Positions 8,513 through 17,663 of a DNA stretch of 49,511 nucleotides are shown in pieces. A program made the position numbers and the translations under genes. Below the pieces are notes generated by a model that had not been told where the DNA came from, did not search any database, and saw only the letters and a list, made by a program, of their open reading frames with translations. Position 1 is the first letter of the stretch; each line of letters opens with the position of its first letter. This DNA comes from Kocuria dechangensis (GTDB lineage: Bacteria > Actinomycetota > Actinomycetes > Actinomycetales > Micrococcaceae): assembly GCF_014636775.1 (NCBI RefSeq), contig NZ_BMEQ01000011.1, positions 1-49,511 of the forward strand, written 5' to 3'.

Positions 8513-8635
8513 ATGCTTGCCGATGCGGTGTCGCTCTCCTGTTCGACGGCCCGGGGCGGCGCGGACGTTCGTGCCGCCGGTGCTCCGCACCAGCCGGGCG
8601 TGGAGTCGGCCGGTTCCGCCAGGAGCCGGCCGTGA
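8513..8635 (+). CDS. Possible 40-residue leader ORF coupled to the second AraC gene
   Basis: ATG at 8513 opens a frame that ends at TGA 8633-8635, overlapping the GTG start of the AraC gene (8632-8634) as GTGA. The peptide (MLADAVSLSCSTARGG...) has no recognised domain. Support is positional: a -10 box at leaderless distance and a stop/start overlap that would couple translation. It could equally be a chance frame in a 5' untranslated region. Confidence 0.3.
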   Translation: MLADAVSLSCSTARGGADVRAAGAPHQPGVESAGSARSRP

Positions 8636-9582
8636 CAGGAGCGGAGCCGGTCCGCCTGCGCGTCGCGACCACCGACCCCGAGGAGGCGGGCCACAGGCTC
8701 CGCCAGACCTACGCGGGGGCGGAGATGCGCACGCCCCGGGACAGTCCCGCGTTCGTGTACCGCCAGGAGGTGGACGGCGACCACGACCTCGCGCTGGGCC
8801 GGTTTCACTTCGGGGGCCACGGACGCGTGAGCCTCGTGCTCGAGGACACCTTCACGGTGGTCCGAGGGCGGAGCGGCGTCCACCACTGGGAGGTCGGCGG
8901 CCACCACGGCACGGGTCTGATGCTGATCCAGCCGCTCCAGGACTACCGGGCGGTGCTCGAGCTGCTGGAGGTCGACTCGGTGAATCTCAGCGTCTCGGCG
9001 CTGCGGGAGACCGCCCGCACCGTCTACGGCGACGAGAAGCTGGAGATCGTCTTCGACGCCCCCCGCCCGGTCTCCCGGGCACGGGAGCAGTTCTGGACGG
9101 ACACCTGCGCCTTCGTCCAGCAGGCCCTGACGGACCCCGCCGTGGTCGGTGTGCCGCTGCTGCGGGCCGACCTGCTGCGTCGGATGTCGCTCGCCACGCT
9201 GGAGACCTTCCCCCTGGCCGGGGACCCGCGGCCCCGCCGGATCTCCGCCGCCGCCAGGCAGGACGCCCACCGGCGCGCCGTGGGCTTCATGCACGCCTCG
9301 CTGTCGCTGCCGATCACCGTCGAGGACGTCGCCCGCCACGTGGGCCTGAGCGCCCTGGAGCTCACCCGGGCGTTCCGGTCGCACACCGGTACGACCCCGG
9401 CCGCCTACCTGCGCGGCCTGCGGCTGGCCGCCGCCCACCAGGACCTGGTGCGGGGGGACCCCTCCGCCGGCGACACTGTGGGCATGATCGCGCTGCGCTG
9501 GGGGTTCGCCCACGCTGGGGACTTCGCCCGCCGCCACCGCCGGACCTACGGCGAGAATCCCAGGCGCACGCTGCGCGGCTGA
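8632..9582 (+). CDS. AraC family transcriptional regulator (second of two)
   Basis: 316-residue paralogue of the preceding regulator. The N-terminal domain is a beta-rich AraC-binding type, and the C-terminal AraC helix-turn-helix pair covers about residues 215-316, recognised by HASLSLPITVEDVARHVGLS, LELTRAFRSHTGTTPAAYLR and MIALRWGFAHAGDFARRHRRTYG. GTG at 8632 is chosen because AGGAG lies 6 bases upstream (8621-8625) and because upstream codons of this frame are cysteine/arginine-rich and unlike a protein. It is followed by a convergent Ca2+ ATPase gene. Whether either regulator controls the calcium genes is unknown. Confidence 0.85.
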   Translation: MTGAEPVRLRVATTDPEEAGHRLRQTYAGAEMRTPRDSPAFVYRQEVDGDHDLALGRFHFGGHGRVSLVLEDTFTVVRGRSGVHHWEVGGHHGTGLMLIQPLQDYRAVLELLEVDSVNLSVSALRETARTVYGDEKLEIVFDAPRPVSRAREQFWTDTCAFVQQALTDPAVVGVPLLRADLLRRMSLATLETFPLAGDPRPRRISAAARQDAHRRAVGFMHASLSLPITVEDVARHVGLSALELTRAFRSHTGTTPAAYLRGLRLAAAHQDLVRGDPSAGDTVGMIALRWGFAHAGDFARRHRRTYGENPRRTLRG

Positions 9583-9606
9583 CCACGACCGTGGCCGGCC
9601 GGTGCC

Positions 9607-9629
9607 GCTCGCGCCCACCCACCGCGAGC
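9607..9629. terminator. Weak hairpin between the AraC and ATPase genes
   Basis: GCTCGCG pairs with CGCGAGC around a 9-base C-rich loop, between two convergent stop codons. Short and without a T-tract. Confidence 0.4.
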
Positions 9630-9671
9630 CGGACCCGCTGCTCCGGGCCCCCGTTGCGCCTGGACCACAGA

Positions 9672-12398
9672 TCAGCGGCGCGCCGGGCGGCGCGCCCGCC
9701 CCGCCAGCTTGCGCAGCTCCTCGACCCACAGGACGACGGAGCCGACGGCCACGGCCACGAGCCACTGGTGCGAGCTCAGCGGCGCGGTGTCAAAGAGACC
9801 GCGGAGGACCGGGGTGTGGACCACGGCGACCTGCAGCACCACGACGGCGATCAGCGCCACCCAGACGGAGCGGTTCGTGAAGGTGCGCGCGGAGAACACC
9901 GAACGGGTCTCGGAGCGGACGTTGAGCAGGTTGAAGACCTGGAAGAGCACGAACGTGGTGAAGCCCAGGGTCATGGTCTCGGCCGCGGAGATGCCGGGGA
10001 ACCAGGTGCCCGCCGAGACCAGGACAGCCAGAGTGCCGACTGTCATCACCACCGCCGCGAGCACGATGCGCGCCACCCGGCCCCGGGTCAGCAGCGGTTC
10101 CCCGGCGGGGCGCGGGGCGCGCCGCATGACGTCGGGGTCGCTGGGGTCCACGCCGAGGGCGAGGGCGGGAGGCCCGTCCATGATGATGTTGACCCACAGG
10201 ATCTGCAGTGCCGTGAACGGGGCGCCGCCGGCGATGCCCAGCACCCCACAGGTCAGGAAGAGCAGGACGAACCCCCAGGACGTGGACAGCTGGAAGCGCA
10301 CGAACTTGAGGATGTTGTCGTAGATGCCGCGCCCCTCCCGGACGGCGGCCACGATCGTGGCGAAGTTGTCGTCCGTGAGGATCATGCGGGCCGCGCCCTT
10401 GGACACGTCGGTGCCGGTGATGCCCATGGCGACGCCGATGTCGGCCTGCTTCAGCGCCGGGGCGTCGTTGACGCCGTCGCCGGTCATCGCGACGACGTGC
10501 CCGCGCGTCTGCAGCGCCTGCACGAAGCGAAGCTTGTGGTCCGGAGCGACTCTCGCGAGCACCCCGTAGCCGGGCGCCCGCTCGGCGAGCTCGGCGTCGT
10601 CCATCCCGTCGAGCGCCGCCCCCGAGGCGACCTCCCCCGGGATCCCGAGGGAGCCGGCGACGGCTGCGGCGGTGCGCAGGTGGTCCCCGGTGATCATGTG
10701 CACGGAGAGACCGGCCGTGCGGGCTGCGGCGATGGCCTCGGCGGCCTCCGTGCGGGGCGGGTCGAGAATGCCCACCACGCAGTAGAGGGTCAGGTCCGTC
10801 ACCAGTTCGCGCAGCTCGGGGCCGTTGTCGGACAGCGACGACGTGCCCAGGTCGCCGGCGTCGAGCCGACGCCCGGCGATCAGGAGGGTCCGCAGGCCCT
10901 CTCCGGCCAGGGCGTCCACGTGGGCGTGGATGCGGACCCGGTCGTCCTCCGTCAGGGGCTTGGCCCCGGACGCGGTGAGGAGCCGGGCGGACCTGCTCAG
11001 CAGGACGTCAGGAGCACCCTTGGCGAAGGCCCGGTAGCAGCCGACCGCGGCGTCGCCGGACCCGGTGCCCTGCTCGTGGAACGTGGCCTGGAACTTATGG
11101 GCGGAGTCGAACGGCACCTCCGCCAGGCGCGGGTGCGCCCGCCGGGCGCCCTCCACGTCGAGCCCGCCCTTCTGGGCCAGCACGAGCAGCGCGCCGTCGG
11201 TGGGATCCCCGAGGAGCTGCCCGTCGCGGACCGTGGCGTCGTTGCACAGCGACATCGCCAGGAAGGCGTCCGAGCAGGCCTCGCACGCGGCGTCGTCGGG
11301 ACCGAGGATCCGGCCCTGGACGGCGTACCCCTCCCCCGTGACGCGGTAGGCGGTGCCGTCCACCACGAGCCGCCGCACCGTCATCTCGTTCAGTGTCAGG
11401 GTCCCGGTCTTGTCCGTGGCGATGTGGGTGGTCGAGCCCAGGGTCTCCACCGCCGCGAGCTGCTTGATGATCGCCCCGCGCCCGGCCAGACGGCCGGCGC
11501 CCATCGCCAGGGTGAAGGTCACCACGGCGGGGAGGCCCTCGGGGATCGTGGCCACGGCCAGCGACACGGCGGTCAGCAGCAGCTCGGACCACGGCTGGCC
11601 GCGCGCCAGCCCGAGCCCGAAGACGATCGCCACCACCACCAGCGCGATCGTCGTCAGCAGGCGGGCGAGGCGGTCGATCCGGCGCTGGAGCGGGGTGCGG
11701 TGCTTACCCGCGCTCCCCAGCAACCCGGCGATCGCGCCCATCTCCGTGGACATCCCGGTCTCCGTGACCGCCGCGAGGCCGCGCCCCTGCGTGATCTCGG
11801 TGCCCGCGAAGACCATGCTGGTGCGATCGCCCAGGGGCGCGTCCTCCTCGGGGACCGGGCCGGGCCCCTTGTCCACCGGCTGGGACTCCCCGGTCAGGGC
11901 CGCCTCCGCGGCCCGCAGCTGGGCCGCCTCCAGCACGCGCCCGTCGGCCGGCACCGAGTCACCGGCCTCCAGGACCACGACGTCGCCGGGCACCAGCTCC
12001 GCGCGGTCGATCTCCGTGACCTGCCCGTCCCGGCGCACCCGGGAGGTGCTGACGGACAGTCGCTGCAAGGCCGCCAGGGAGTTCTCGGCGCGGGTCTCCT
12101 GGATGTGGTTGAGCACCGTGTTGAAGGCGACGACGACCATGATGACCACCGGGGTCTTCCACTCCCGGGAGACGGCGGCCGAGACCACCGCGGCGATCAG
12201 GAGCACGAGCGTCATCCGGTCCGAGAGCAGCGCGAGCACCCTGCGCCAGCCCGGGACCCGGGCGGCCTCCGCGAGGACATTGCGGCCGTGGCGCTCCGCC
12301 CGGACGGCGACCTGCTCGGCGGACAGCCCGACGGCCGGATCCACCTCGAGGAGCCGCACGACCTCGGCGGCCGGGCACGCGTGCCAGCACGGGCGCAT
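9672..12398 (-). CDS. P-type Ca2+-transporting ATPase (type IIA)
   Basis: About 908-residue cation pump that uses ATP to expel Ca2+ (possibly Mn2+) across the cytoplasmic membrane. Motifs: actuator TGES (169-172), M4 PEGLP (286-290), phosphorylation site DKTGTLT with D329, hinge TGDGVND (639-645) and M6 NIIMD, where N and D match the calcium-site residues of SERCA-type pumps. These identify group IIA rather than a heavy-metal P1B pump; no N-terminal metal-binding CXXC domain is present. The start is uncertain: ATG 12398 (MRPCWHACPAAEVVRLL) fits the family and has GGTGAG upstream; ATGs at 12482 and 12524 would add an arginine/proline-rich tail. It lies downstream of, and in line with, the Ca2+/cation exchanger. 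Confidence 0.9.
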   Translation of the reverse strand: MRPCWHACPAAEVVRLLEVDPAVGLSAEQVAVRAERHGRNVLAEAARVPGWRRVLALLSDRMTLVLLIAAVVSAAVSREWKTPVVIMVVVAFNTVLNHIQETRAENSLAALQRLSVSTSRVRRDGQVTEIDRAELVPGDVVVLEAGDSVPADGRVLEAAQLRAAEAALTGESQPVDKGPGPVPEEDAPLGDRTSMVFAGTEITQGRGLAAVTETGMSTEMGAIAGLLGSAGKHRTPLQRRIDRLARLLTTIALVVVAIVFGLGLARGQPWSELLLTAVSLAVATIPEGLPAVVTFTLAMGAGRLAGRGAIIKQLAAVETLGSTTHIATDKTGTLTLNEMTVRRLVVDGTAYRVTGEGYAVQGRILGPDDAACEACSDAFLAMSLCNDATVRDGQLLGDPTDGALLVLAQKGGLDVEGARRAHPRLAEVPFDSAHKFQATFHEQGTGSGDAAVGCYRAFAKGAPDVLLSRSARLLTASGAKPLTEDDRVRIHAHVDALAGEGLRTLLIAGRRLDAGDLGTSSLSDNGPELRELVTDLTLYCVVGILDPPRTEAAEAIAAARTAGLSVHMITGDHLRTAAAVAGSLGIPGEVASGAALDGMDDAELAERAPGYGVLARVAPDHKLRFVQALQTRGHVVAMTGDGVNDAPALKQADIGVAMGITGTDVSKGAARMILTDDNFATIVAAVREGRGIYDNILKFVRFQLSTSWGFVLLFLTCGVLGIAGGAPFTALQILWVNIIMDGPPALALGVDPSDPDVMRRAPRPAGEPLLTRGRVARIVLAAVVMTVGTLAVLVSAGTWFPGISAAETMTLGFTTFVLFQVFNLLNVRSETRSVFSARTFTNRSVWVALIAVVVLQVAVVHTPVLRGLFDTAPLSSHQWLVAVAVGSVVLWVEELRKLAGRARRPARR

Positions 12399-12563
12399 CC
12401 CGTGCTCACCCGAACGGGTACGGCCGGGGGCCGAGGGGGCGGTGCCCGGGCGCCGAAGGCGGAACGTCACTGGTCGGATCATGTCGAACAACCGCCTCAC
12501 CAGGCGACACGCCTCACCGGACATTGTCCCGCAGGTGCCGTCGGCGTGCCAGGCCCGGTCCGC

Positions 12564-13697
12564 CTACGGAGGGTTCGCGGACCGCGCTGTGCCGGACCGG
12601 CCCGCCCGCACCCTGACCTCCCGGGCGGTGAAAAGGAGCAGCGTGGCCGCGGTCACCGGCAGGACGAACCACACCAGGACCGCCGTGAGCCCGTCCAGGG
12701 CGTCGTGCTCGGCGGCGGCCAGGACGACGTAGCCGGTGTAGGCCAGATACAGGACCATGAAGAGCCCGCCCTCCCATCGGGCCACGGCCGAGTCCGTGAA
12801 CGCGGCGGCCAGCAGCGCCACCGCGGTGGCCACCATCACCGGGAGGTCGTAGGTCGTCGCGGCCGGTGGCACCGGGACACCGCCCGTGAACAGCAGCGCG
12901 GGAACGCTGATCACCACGCCGATGTTGAGGATGCAGCTGCCGACCACCACGCCCACCGCCAGGTCCCGCTCGCCGTGGAGGACCGAGACGATCGACGCCG
13001 CCAGCTCGGGGAGGGTCGTCCCGACAGCCACGACGGTCAGCCCCACCACGAGGCTACTGACGCCCAGGTTCGTGGCGACGCTGACGGCTCCGTCGACGAC
13101 CGACGCGGCGCCCGCCACCAGCAGCCCGACACCGCCCAGCACGAGGACCAGCGACGTCCCGGTCGAGGTCGGACGAGTCCGCACCTCCCTCTCCTCCGGA
13201 CCGCCCTGGCCGGTGAGACCCGGTCCGGGAGCCGGGGCACCCTGACCGCGCCGGCTGAGAAGCACGGTCAGCACCGTGTGCACGAGCACCGCGCAGAACA
13301 GCACCGCTCCGTCCAGGGCGCTGATCCGGCCGTCGAGCGATACGAGCAGCAGGCCTGCCGACAGCGCCACCATCACCGGCAGGTCGAAGCGCATGAGCTG
13401 CCGCGTGACCGCCAGAGGGGTCACAAGAGCGCAGACGCCGACGATGAACAGCACGTTGAGGACGTTCGCGCCCACCACGTTGCCGAGGGACAGGGCGGAC
13501 TCGCCGTCCAGGGCGGCGCCGAGGGCGATCGCCAGCTCCGGTGACGAGGTGGCGGCCGCGACCACGGTCAGGCCGACGACCAGCGGCGAGATCCCGACGC
13601 GCACGGCCAGGACCGCGGCGCCCCGGACCAGCACCTCGCCCCCCAGGATGAGCAGCACCATACCCACGACGACCCGGCCCACGTCGAGAGGGTCCAT
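12564..13697 (-). CDS. Ca2+/cation antiporter (K+-dependent Na+/Ca2+ exchanger-like, YrbG type)
   Basis: 377-residue CaCA superfamily exchanger with two homologous halves of about five helices. Each half carries the signature pair: VVAAATSSPELAIAL with GNVVGANVLNVLFIVG in the first half, and VAVGTTLPELAASI with GSCILNIGVVI in the second. The acidic residue in TSSPEL/TTLPEL binds Ca2+. A hydrophilic loop (about residues 150-170, rich in G, P and E) separates the halves. The family swaps cytoplasmic Ca2+ for Na+ or H+. The ATG at 13697 is seven bases from a TAGACT -10 box. The gap to the ATPase is about 165 bases on the same strand, so both calcium exporters could be transcribed together. Confidence 0.92.
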   Translation of the reverse strand: MDPLDVGRVVVGMVLLILGGEVLVRGAAVLAVRVGISPLVVGLTVVAAATSSPELAIALGAALDGESALSLGNVVGANVLNVLFIVGVCALVTPLAVTRQLMRFDLPVMVALSAGLLLVSLDGRISALDGAVLFCAVLVHTVLTVLLSRRGQGAPAPGPGLTGQGGPEEREVRTRPTSTGTSLVLVLGGVGLLVAGAASVVDGAVSVATNLGVSSLVVGLTVVAVGTTLPELAASIVSVLHGERDLAVGVVVGSCILNIGVVISVPALLFTGGVPVPPAATTYDLPVMVATAVALLAAAFTDSAVARWEGGLFMVLYLAYTGYVVLAAAEHDALDGLTAVLVWFVLPVTAATLLLFTAREVRVRAGRSGTARSANPP

Positions 13698-13704
13698 GGG
13701 CACC

Positions 13705-13710
13705 AGTCTA
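13705..13710 (-). promoter_or_regulatory. -10 box of the exchanger gene
   Basis: TAGACT on the minus strand, seven bases before the ATG at 13697; no Shine-Dalgarno sequence between. Confidence 0.55.
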
Positions 13711-13821
13711 CGGACGCCCGGCCCGCCGGACGGAGAAGCAGGGTCCACCCGGGCGGGAGCCGGACCCCCGCCCCCGCCCGGCGGCGGGAACCGCAGGGCT
13801 CCTCGCGGAGGCCCGGGAACG

Positions 13822-13860
13822 GGACAGGCCCCGGACACCATGGGTGTCCGGGGCCTGTCC
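13822..13860 (-). terminator. Terminator of the ctaC-ctaD-ctaF operon
   Basis: An 18-base perfect inverted repeat (13822-13839 with 13843-13860), loop ATG, 24 bases after the ctaF stop and before the exchanger gene on the same strand. Its arm GACAGGCCCCGG is close to the qcrB terminator arm. Confidence 0.88.
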
Positions 13861-13884
13861 GGGAACGGCGGTCAGCCGGTCCGA

Positions 13885-14289
13885 TCAGTGGGCGTGGTCG
13901 CCTCGGGAGTACTCAAAGATGAGCCCCACGAGGCCGATCACCACGACGGGCAGACCCAGCATGAGGATCCACCAGTCGATGGCCAGCGCCAGGACGGCCA
14001 GCGTGCAGCCGATGCCCAGCAGCAGGGGCCACCAGCTCCACGGGGAGAAGTGGCCGTACTCGCCCGCGGACTCGACGATCTCGCCGTCGAGCTTGTCCTC
14101 CGGCAGGACACCACCGGTGTTCCGGTCCACGAGCCACAGGTACACGGCCAGCATCAGGGCCATCAGGCCCACAGCGAGCAGCGCGGGGAAGCCGGCCAGG
14201 TCCGTGAAGTCGGACAGGAAGCCGTAGACCGCACCGGTCAGGAGGGCGAAGACGCCGATCAGGATGAACAGTTTGATAGCGAGTTTCAT
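13885..14289 (-). CDS. ctaF: Cytochrome c oxidase subunit IV (actinobacterial type)
   Basis: 134-residue membrane subunit of the aa3 oxidase. Four hydrophobic segments are visible, about residues 4-22, 34-54, 86-105 and 108-125, with the conserved loop DRNTGGVLPED(K)LDGEIVESAGEYGHFSPWSWWPL characteristic of actinobacterial CtaF. It ends FEYSRGDHAH. Start ATG follows the ctaD stop by only two bases, so it is part of the ctaC-ctaD-ctaF operon and likely translationally coupled. It has no sequence similarity to mitochondrial subunit IV; the name reflects membership in the purified complex. Confidence 0.93.
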   Translation of the reverse strand: MKLAIKLFILIGVFALLTGAVYGFLSDFTDLAGFPALLAVGLMALMLAVYLWLVDRNTGGVLPEDKLDGEIVESAGEYGHFSPWSWWPLLLGIGCTLAVLALAIDWWILMLGLPVVVIGLVGLIFEYSRGDHAH

Positions 14290-14291
14290 GC

Positions 14292-16004
<1,713 letters not shown>

Positions 16005-16013
16005 CGGTACTCC

Positions 16014-16895
16014 TTAGTTGTTCTCAGGGTCTTCTTGCTGCCGGACCCCACCCGGGGAGGAGTCGCGGTTGTACTCCTCGCCGAGCTGGCCCGTCTGGCC
16101 CGCGTCGCGCAGGGCCTGCATCTGTGCGTCGTACTCGGCCTGGCTGACGACTGCGACGTTGAAGAGCATCTCGGAGTGGTACTCACCGCAGAGCTCCGCG
16201 CACTTGCCGTAGAACTCGCCCTCGCGCCCCGTGGTGAAGCTGAGGTAGTTCGTCCGGCCCGGGTACAGGTCCATCTTCTCCAGGAAGGCAGGCACCCAGA
16301 AGGAGTGCTGGACGTCGCGCGAGTTGAGCACCAGCTCGACCTCGCTGTCGACGGGCAGGTACAGGGTCGGCACCCGCTCGGGGGCGCCCTCCTGGCCGTC
16401 CAGGTGGGCCTGGGACCCGTTCTCCCAGACGTCCTCGTCCAGGTAGTTGAAGTCCCAGGACCACTGCTTGCCGTAGACCTGGACGGTGACGTCCGGGTCG
16501 TCGTGCCGGTCCGTGATCTCGGACTGGGTGCGCTCCGTGAAGAAGAACAGGGACACGATCATGGCGATCGGCACGACGGTGTAGAACACCTCGAGCGGCG
16601 CGTGGTACGCGATCTGCCGGGGGTAGCCGGTCTCGTACTTGCGGCGGCGGTAGGCGATCATGCACCAGAGCATGAGGCCCCAGGTGACCAGGCCCACGCC
16701 CAGTGCCGCGATCCAGGACCCGACCCAGAGGTCGAGGATCATGTCAGCGTTGTCAGTGGTGCCCGGCTCGGTGGGCATCCACCCGAGCTTCGCCTCTTCC
16801 GAGCATCCCGTCAGCGCTGTGGCTGCCAGGACTGCTACCGCGGACACCTTTGCCACGCGGCTCCGGCGGCTGTCGGTTCGTGTATGCGAACTCAC
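16014..16895 (-). CDS. ctaC: Cytochrome c oxidase subunit II (lipoprotein)
   Basis: 293-residue subunit II with the binuclear CuA centre that receives electrons from QcrC. The first 31 residues form a lipoprotein signal (arginine-rich start, hydrophobic AVAVLAATALTGC) with lipobox LTGC and lipidation at C31. Two transmembrane helices follow (about 58-80 and 101-120), then the periplasm-facing cupredoxin domain. CuA ligands are H197, C232, C236, H240 and M243 (CAELCGEYHSEM). The GTG start at 16895 has GAGGAAGGG upstream; an open extension further upstream is arginine/proline-rich and rejected. First gene of ctaC-ctaD-ctaF. Confidence 0.96.
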   Translation of the reverse strand: MSSHTRTDSRRSRVAKVSAVAVLAATALTGCSEEAKLGWMPTEPGTTDNADMILDLWVGSWIAALGVGLVTWGLMLWCMIAYRRRKYETGYPRQIAYHAPLEVFYTVVPIAMIVSLFFFTERTQSEITDRHDDPDVTVQVYGKQWSWDFNYLDEDVWENGSQAHLDGQEGAPERVPTLYLPVDSEVELVLNSRDVQHSFWVPAFLEKMDLYPGRTNYLSFTTGREGEFYGKCAELCGEYHSEMLFNVAVVSQAEYDAQMQALRDAGQTGQLGEEYNRDSSPGGVRQQEDPENN

Positions 16896-16989
16896 AGACG
16901 GCCCTTCCTCTTCTTGTCGTGCTCTCGTCTGCGCGCCGAAGGCCCCGGATCCCAGAGCCTGGACACAGTCTTGTGGTTGTTTCCCTTCG

Positions 16990-17030
16990 AGCTTACCCCC
17001 AGTCGCTGACATCTGGTGACACTGTGTCAG
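16990..17030 (-). promoter_or_regulatory. Candidate promoter and dyad operator of ctaC
   Basis: TGACACTGTGTCA (17017-17029) is a perfect dyad with a one-base centre, about 120 bases before ctaC, and CTGACA/TGTCAG (17006-17011 and 17025-17030) forms a second overlapping inverted pair. On the minus strand TAAGCT (16995-16990) is a possible -10 box just downstream. The binding protein is unknown. Confidence 0.35.
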
Positions 17031-17088
17031 CTTCGGCGGGGCGTCCCCCGAGGCCCCGCCGCGGGGCCGGCGGGACCCCTCCGGAACG

Positions 17089-17128
17089 CGCCGAGGCCCG
17101 CTGCCCCGAGGGGCAGCGGGCCTCGGCG
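17089..17128 (-). terminator. Terminator after the Fe-S carrier gene
   Basis: A 19-base perfect inverted repeat (17089-17107 with 17110-17128) whose two-base apex would open to a small loop. It follows the minus-strand A-type carrier by 17 bases and lies upstream of ctaC. A second small hairpin (GGCCCCGC/GCGGGGCC) follows at 17052-17068. Confidence 0.85.
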
Positions 17129-17145
17129 GAGGACGCGGGGACGGC

Positions 17146-17517
17146 TCAGTGGAAGGAGTCGCCGCACGCGCAGGAGCCCTGCGCATTGGGGTTGTCGATG
17201 GAGAACCCCTGCTTGGAGATGGTGTCCTCGAAGTCGATGGTGGAGCCTGCGAGGTAGGGCACGCTCATCTTGTCCACGATCACCTCGACGCCGTCGAAGT
17301 TCCGCACGGCGTCGCCGTCCAGGATCCGCTCGTCGAAGTAGAGCTGGTAGATCAGGCCGGAGCAGCCGCCCGGCTGCACGGCCACGCGGAGGCGGAGGTC
17401 CGTGCGGCCCTCCTGCTCGAGCAGGGCGCGCACCTTCTGGGACGCGACCTCGGTCAGGGCGACGCCGTGGGTGGGGAGGCCGTCCACTGCGGCGCCGTTG
17501 TCGGTCGTGACGCTCAT
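17146..17517 (-). CDS. A-type iron-sulfur cluster carrier/insertion protein
   Basis: 123-residue HesB/ErpA-type protein that carries Fe-S clusters to apoproteins in the cytoplasm. The three conserved cysteines are present: C52 in GGCSG and C116 and C118 in the C-terminal SCACGDSF motif. The body VASQKVRALLEQEG and GVEVIVDKMSVPYLAGSTIDFED are characteristic. In actinobacteria the single copy is usually called erpA; the sequence alone does not separate ErpA from IscA or SufA. The ATG at 17517 has AAGTGAG upstream. It neighbours ctaC, whose complex partner QcrA needs a 2Fe-2S cluster, but this placement is conserved rather than proof of a specific role. Confidence 0.93.
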   Translation of the reverse strand: MSVTTDNGAAVDGLPTHGVALTEVASQKVRALLEQEGRTDLRLRVAVQPGGCSGLIYQLYFDERILDGDAVRNFDGVEVIVDKMSVPYLAGSTIDFEDTISKQGFSIDNPNAQGSCACGDSFH

Positions 17518-17663
17518 GATGCTCACTTTCTGTGGAGGGGTGCCGCGCGGGGTCGAGACCGGCGGCGGGACTACCGTGGGGCACAACGACGCGGCCGCCC
17601 GGTTCATTCCCGCCCCGTGCCCCGCGTCGTCCGGCCGTCTCGTCCGGCCGTGTCGCCCGCCCG

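Noticed and set aside
8517-13544. Plus-strand open frame of 1,675 codons
   Set aside because: It runs antisense to the Ca2+ ATPase and exchanger, whose motifs are intact. Its translation is R/P/G/H/E-rich without domains, a normal shadow in very high-GC DNA.
17518-17663. Possible promoter or small gene between the Fe-S carrier and the dipeptidase
   Set aside because: No well-placed -10 box or ORF could be supported; the carrier promoter remains unidentified.
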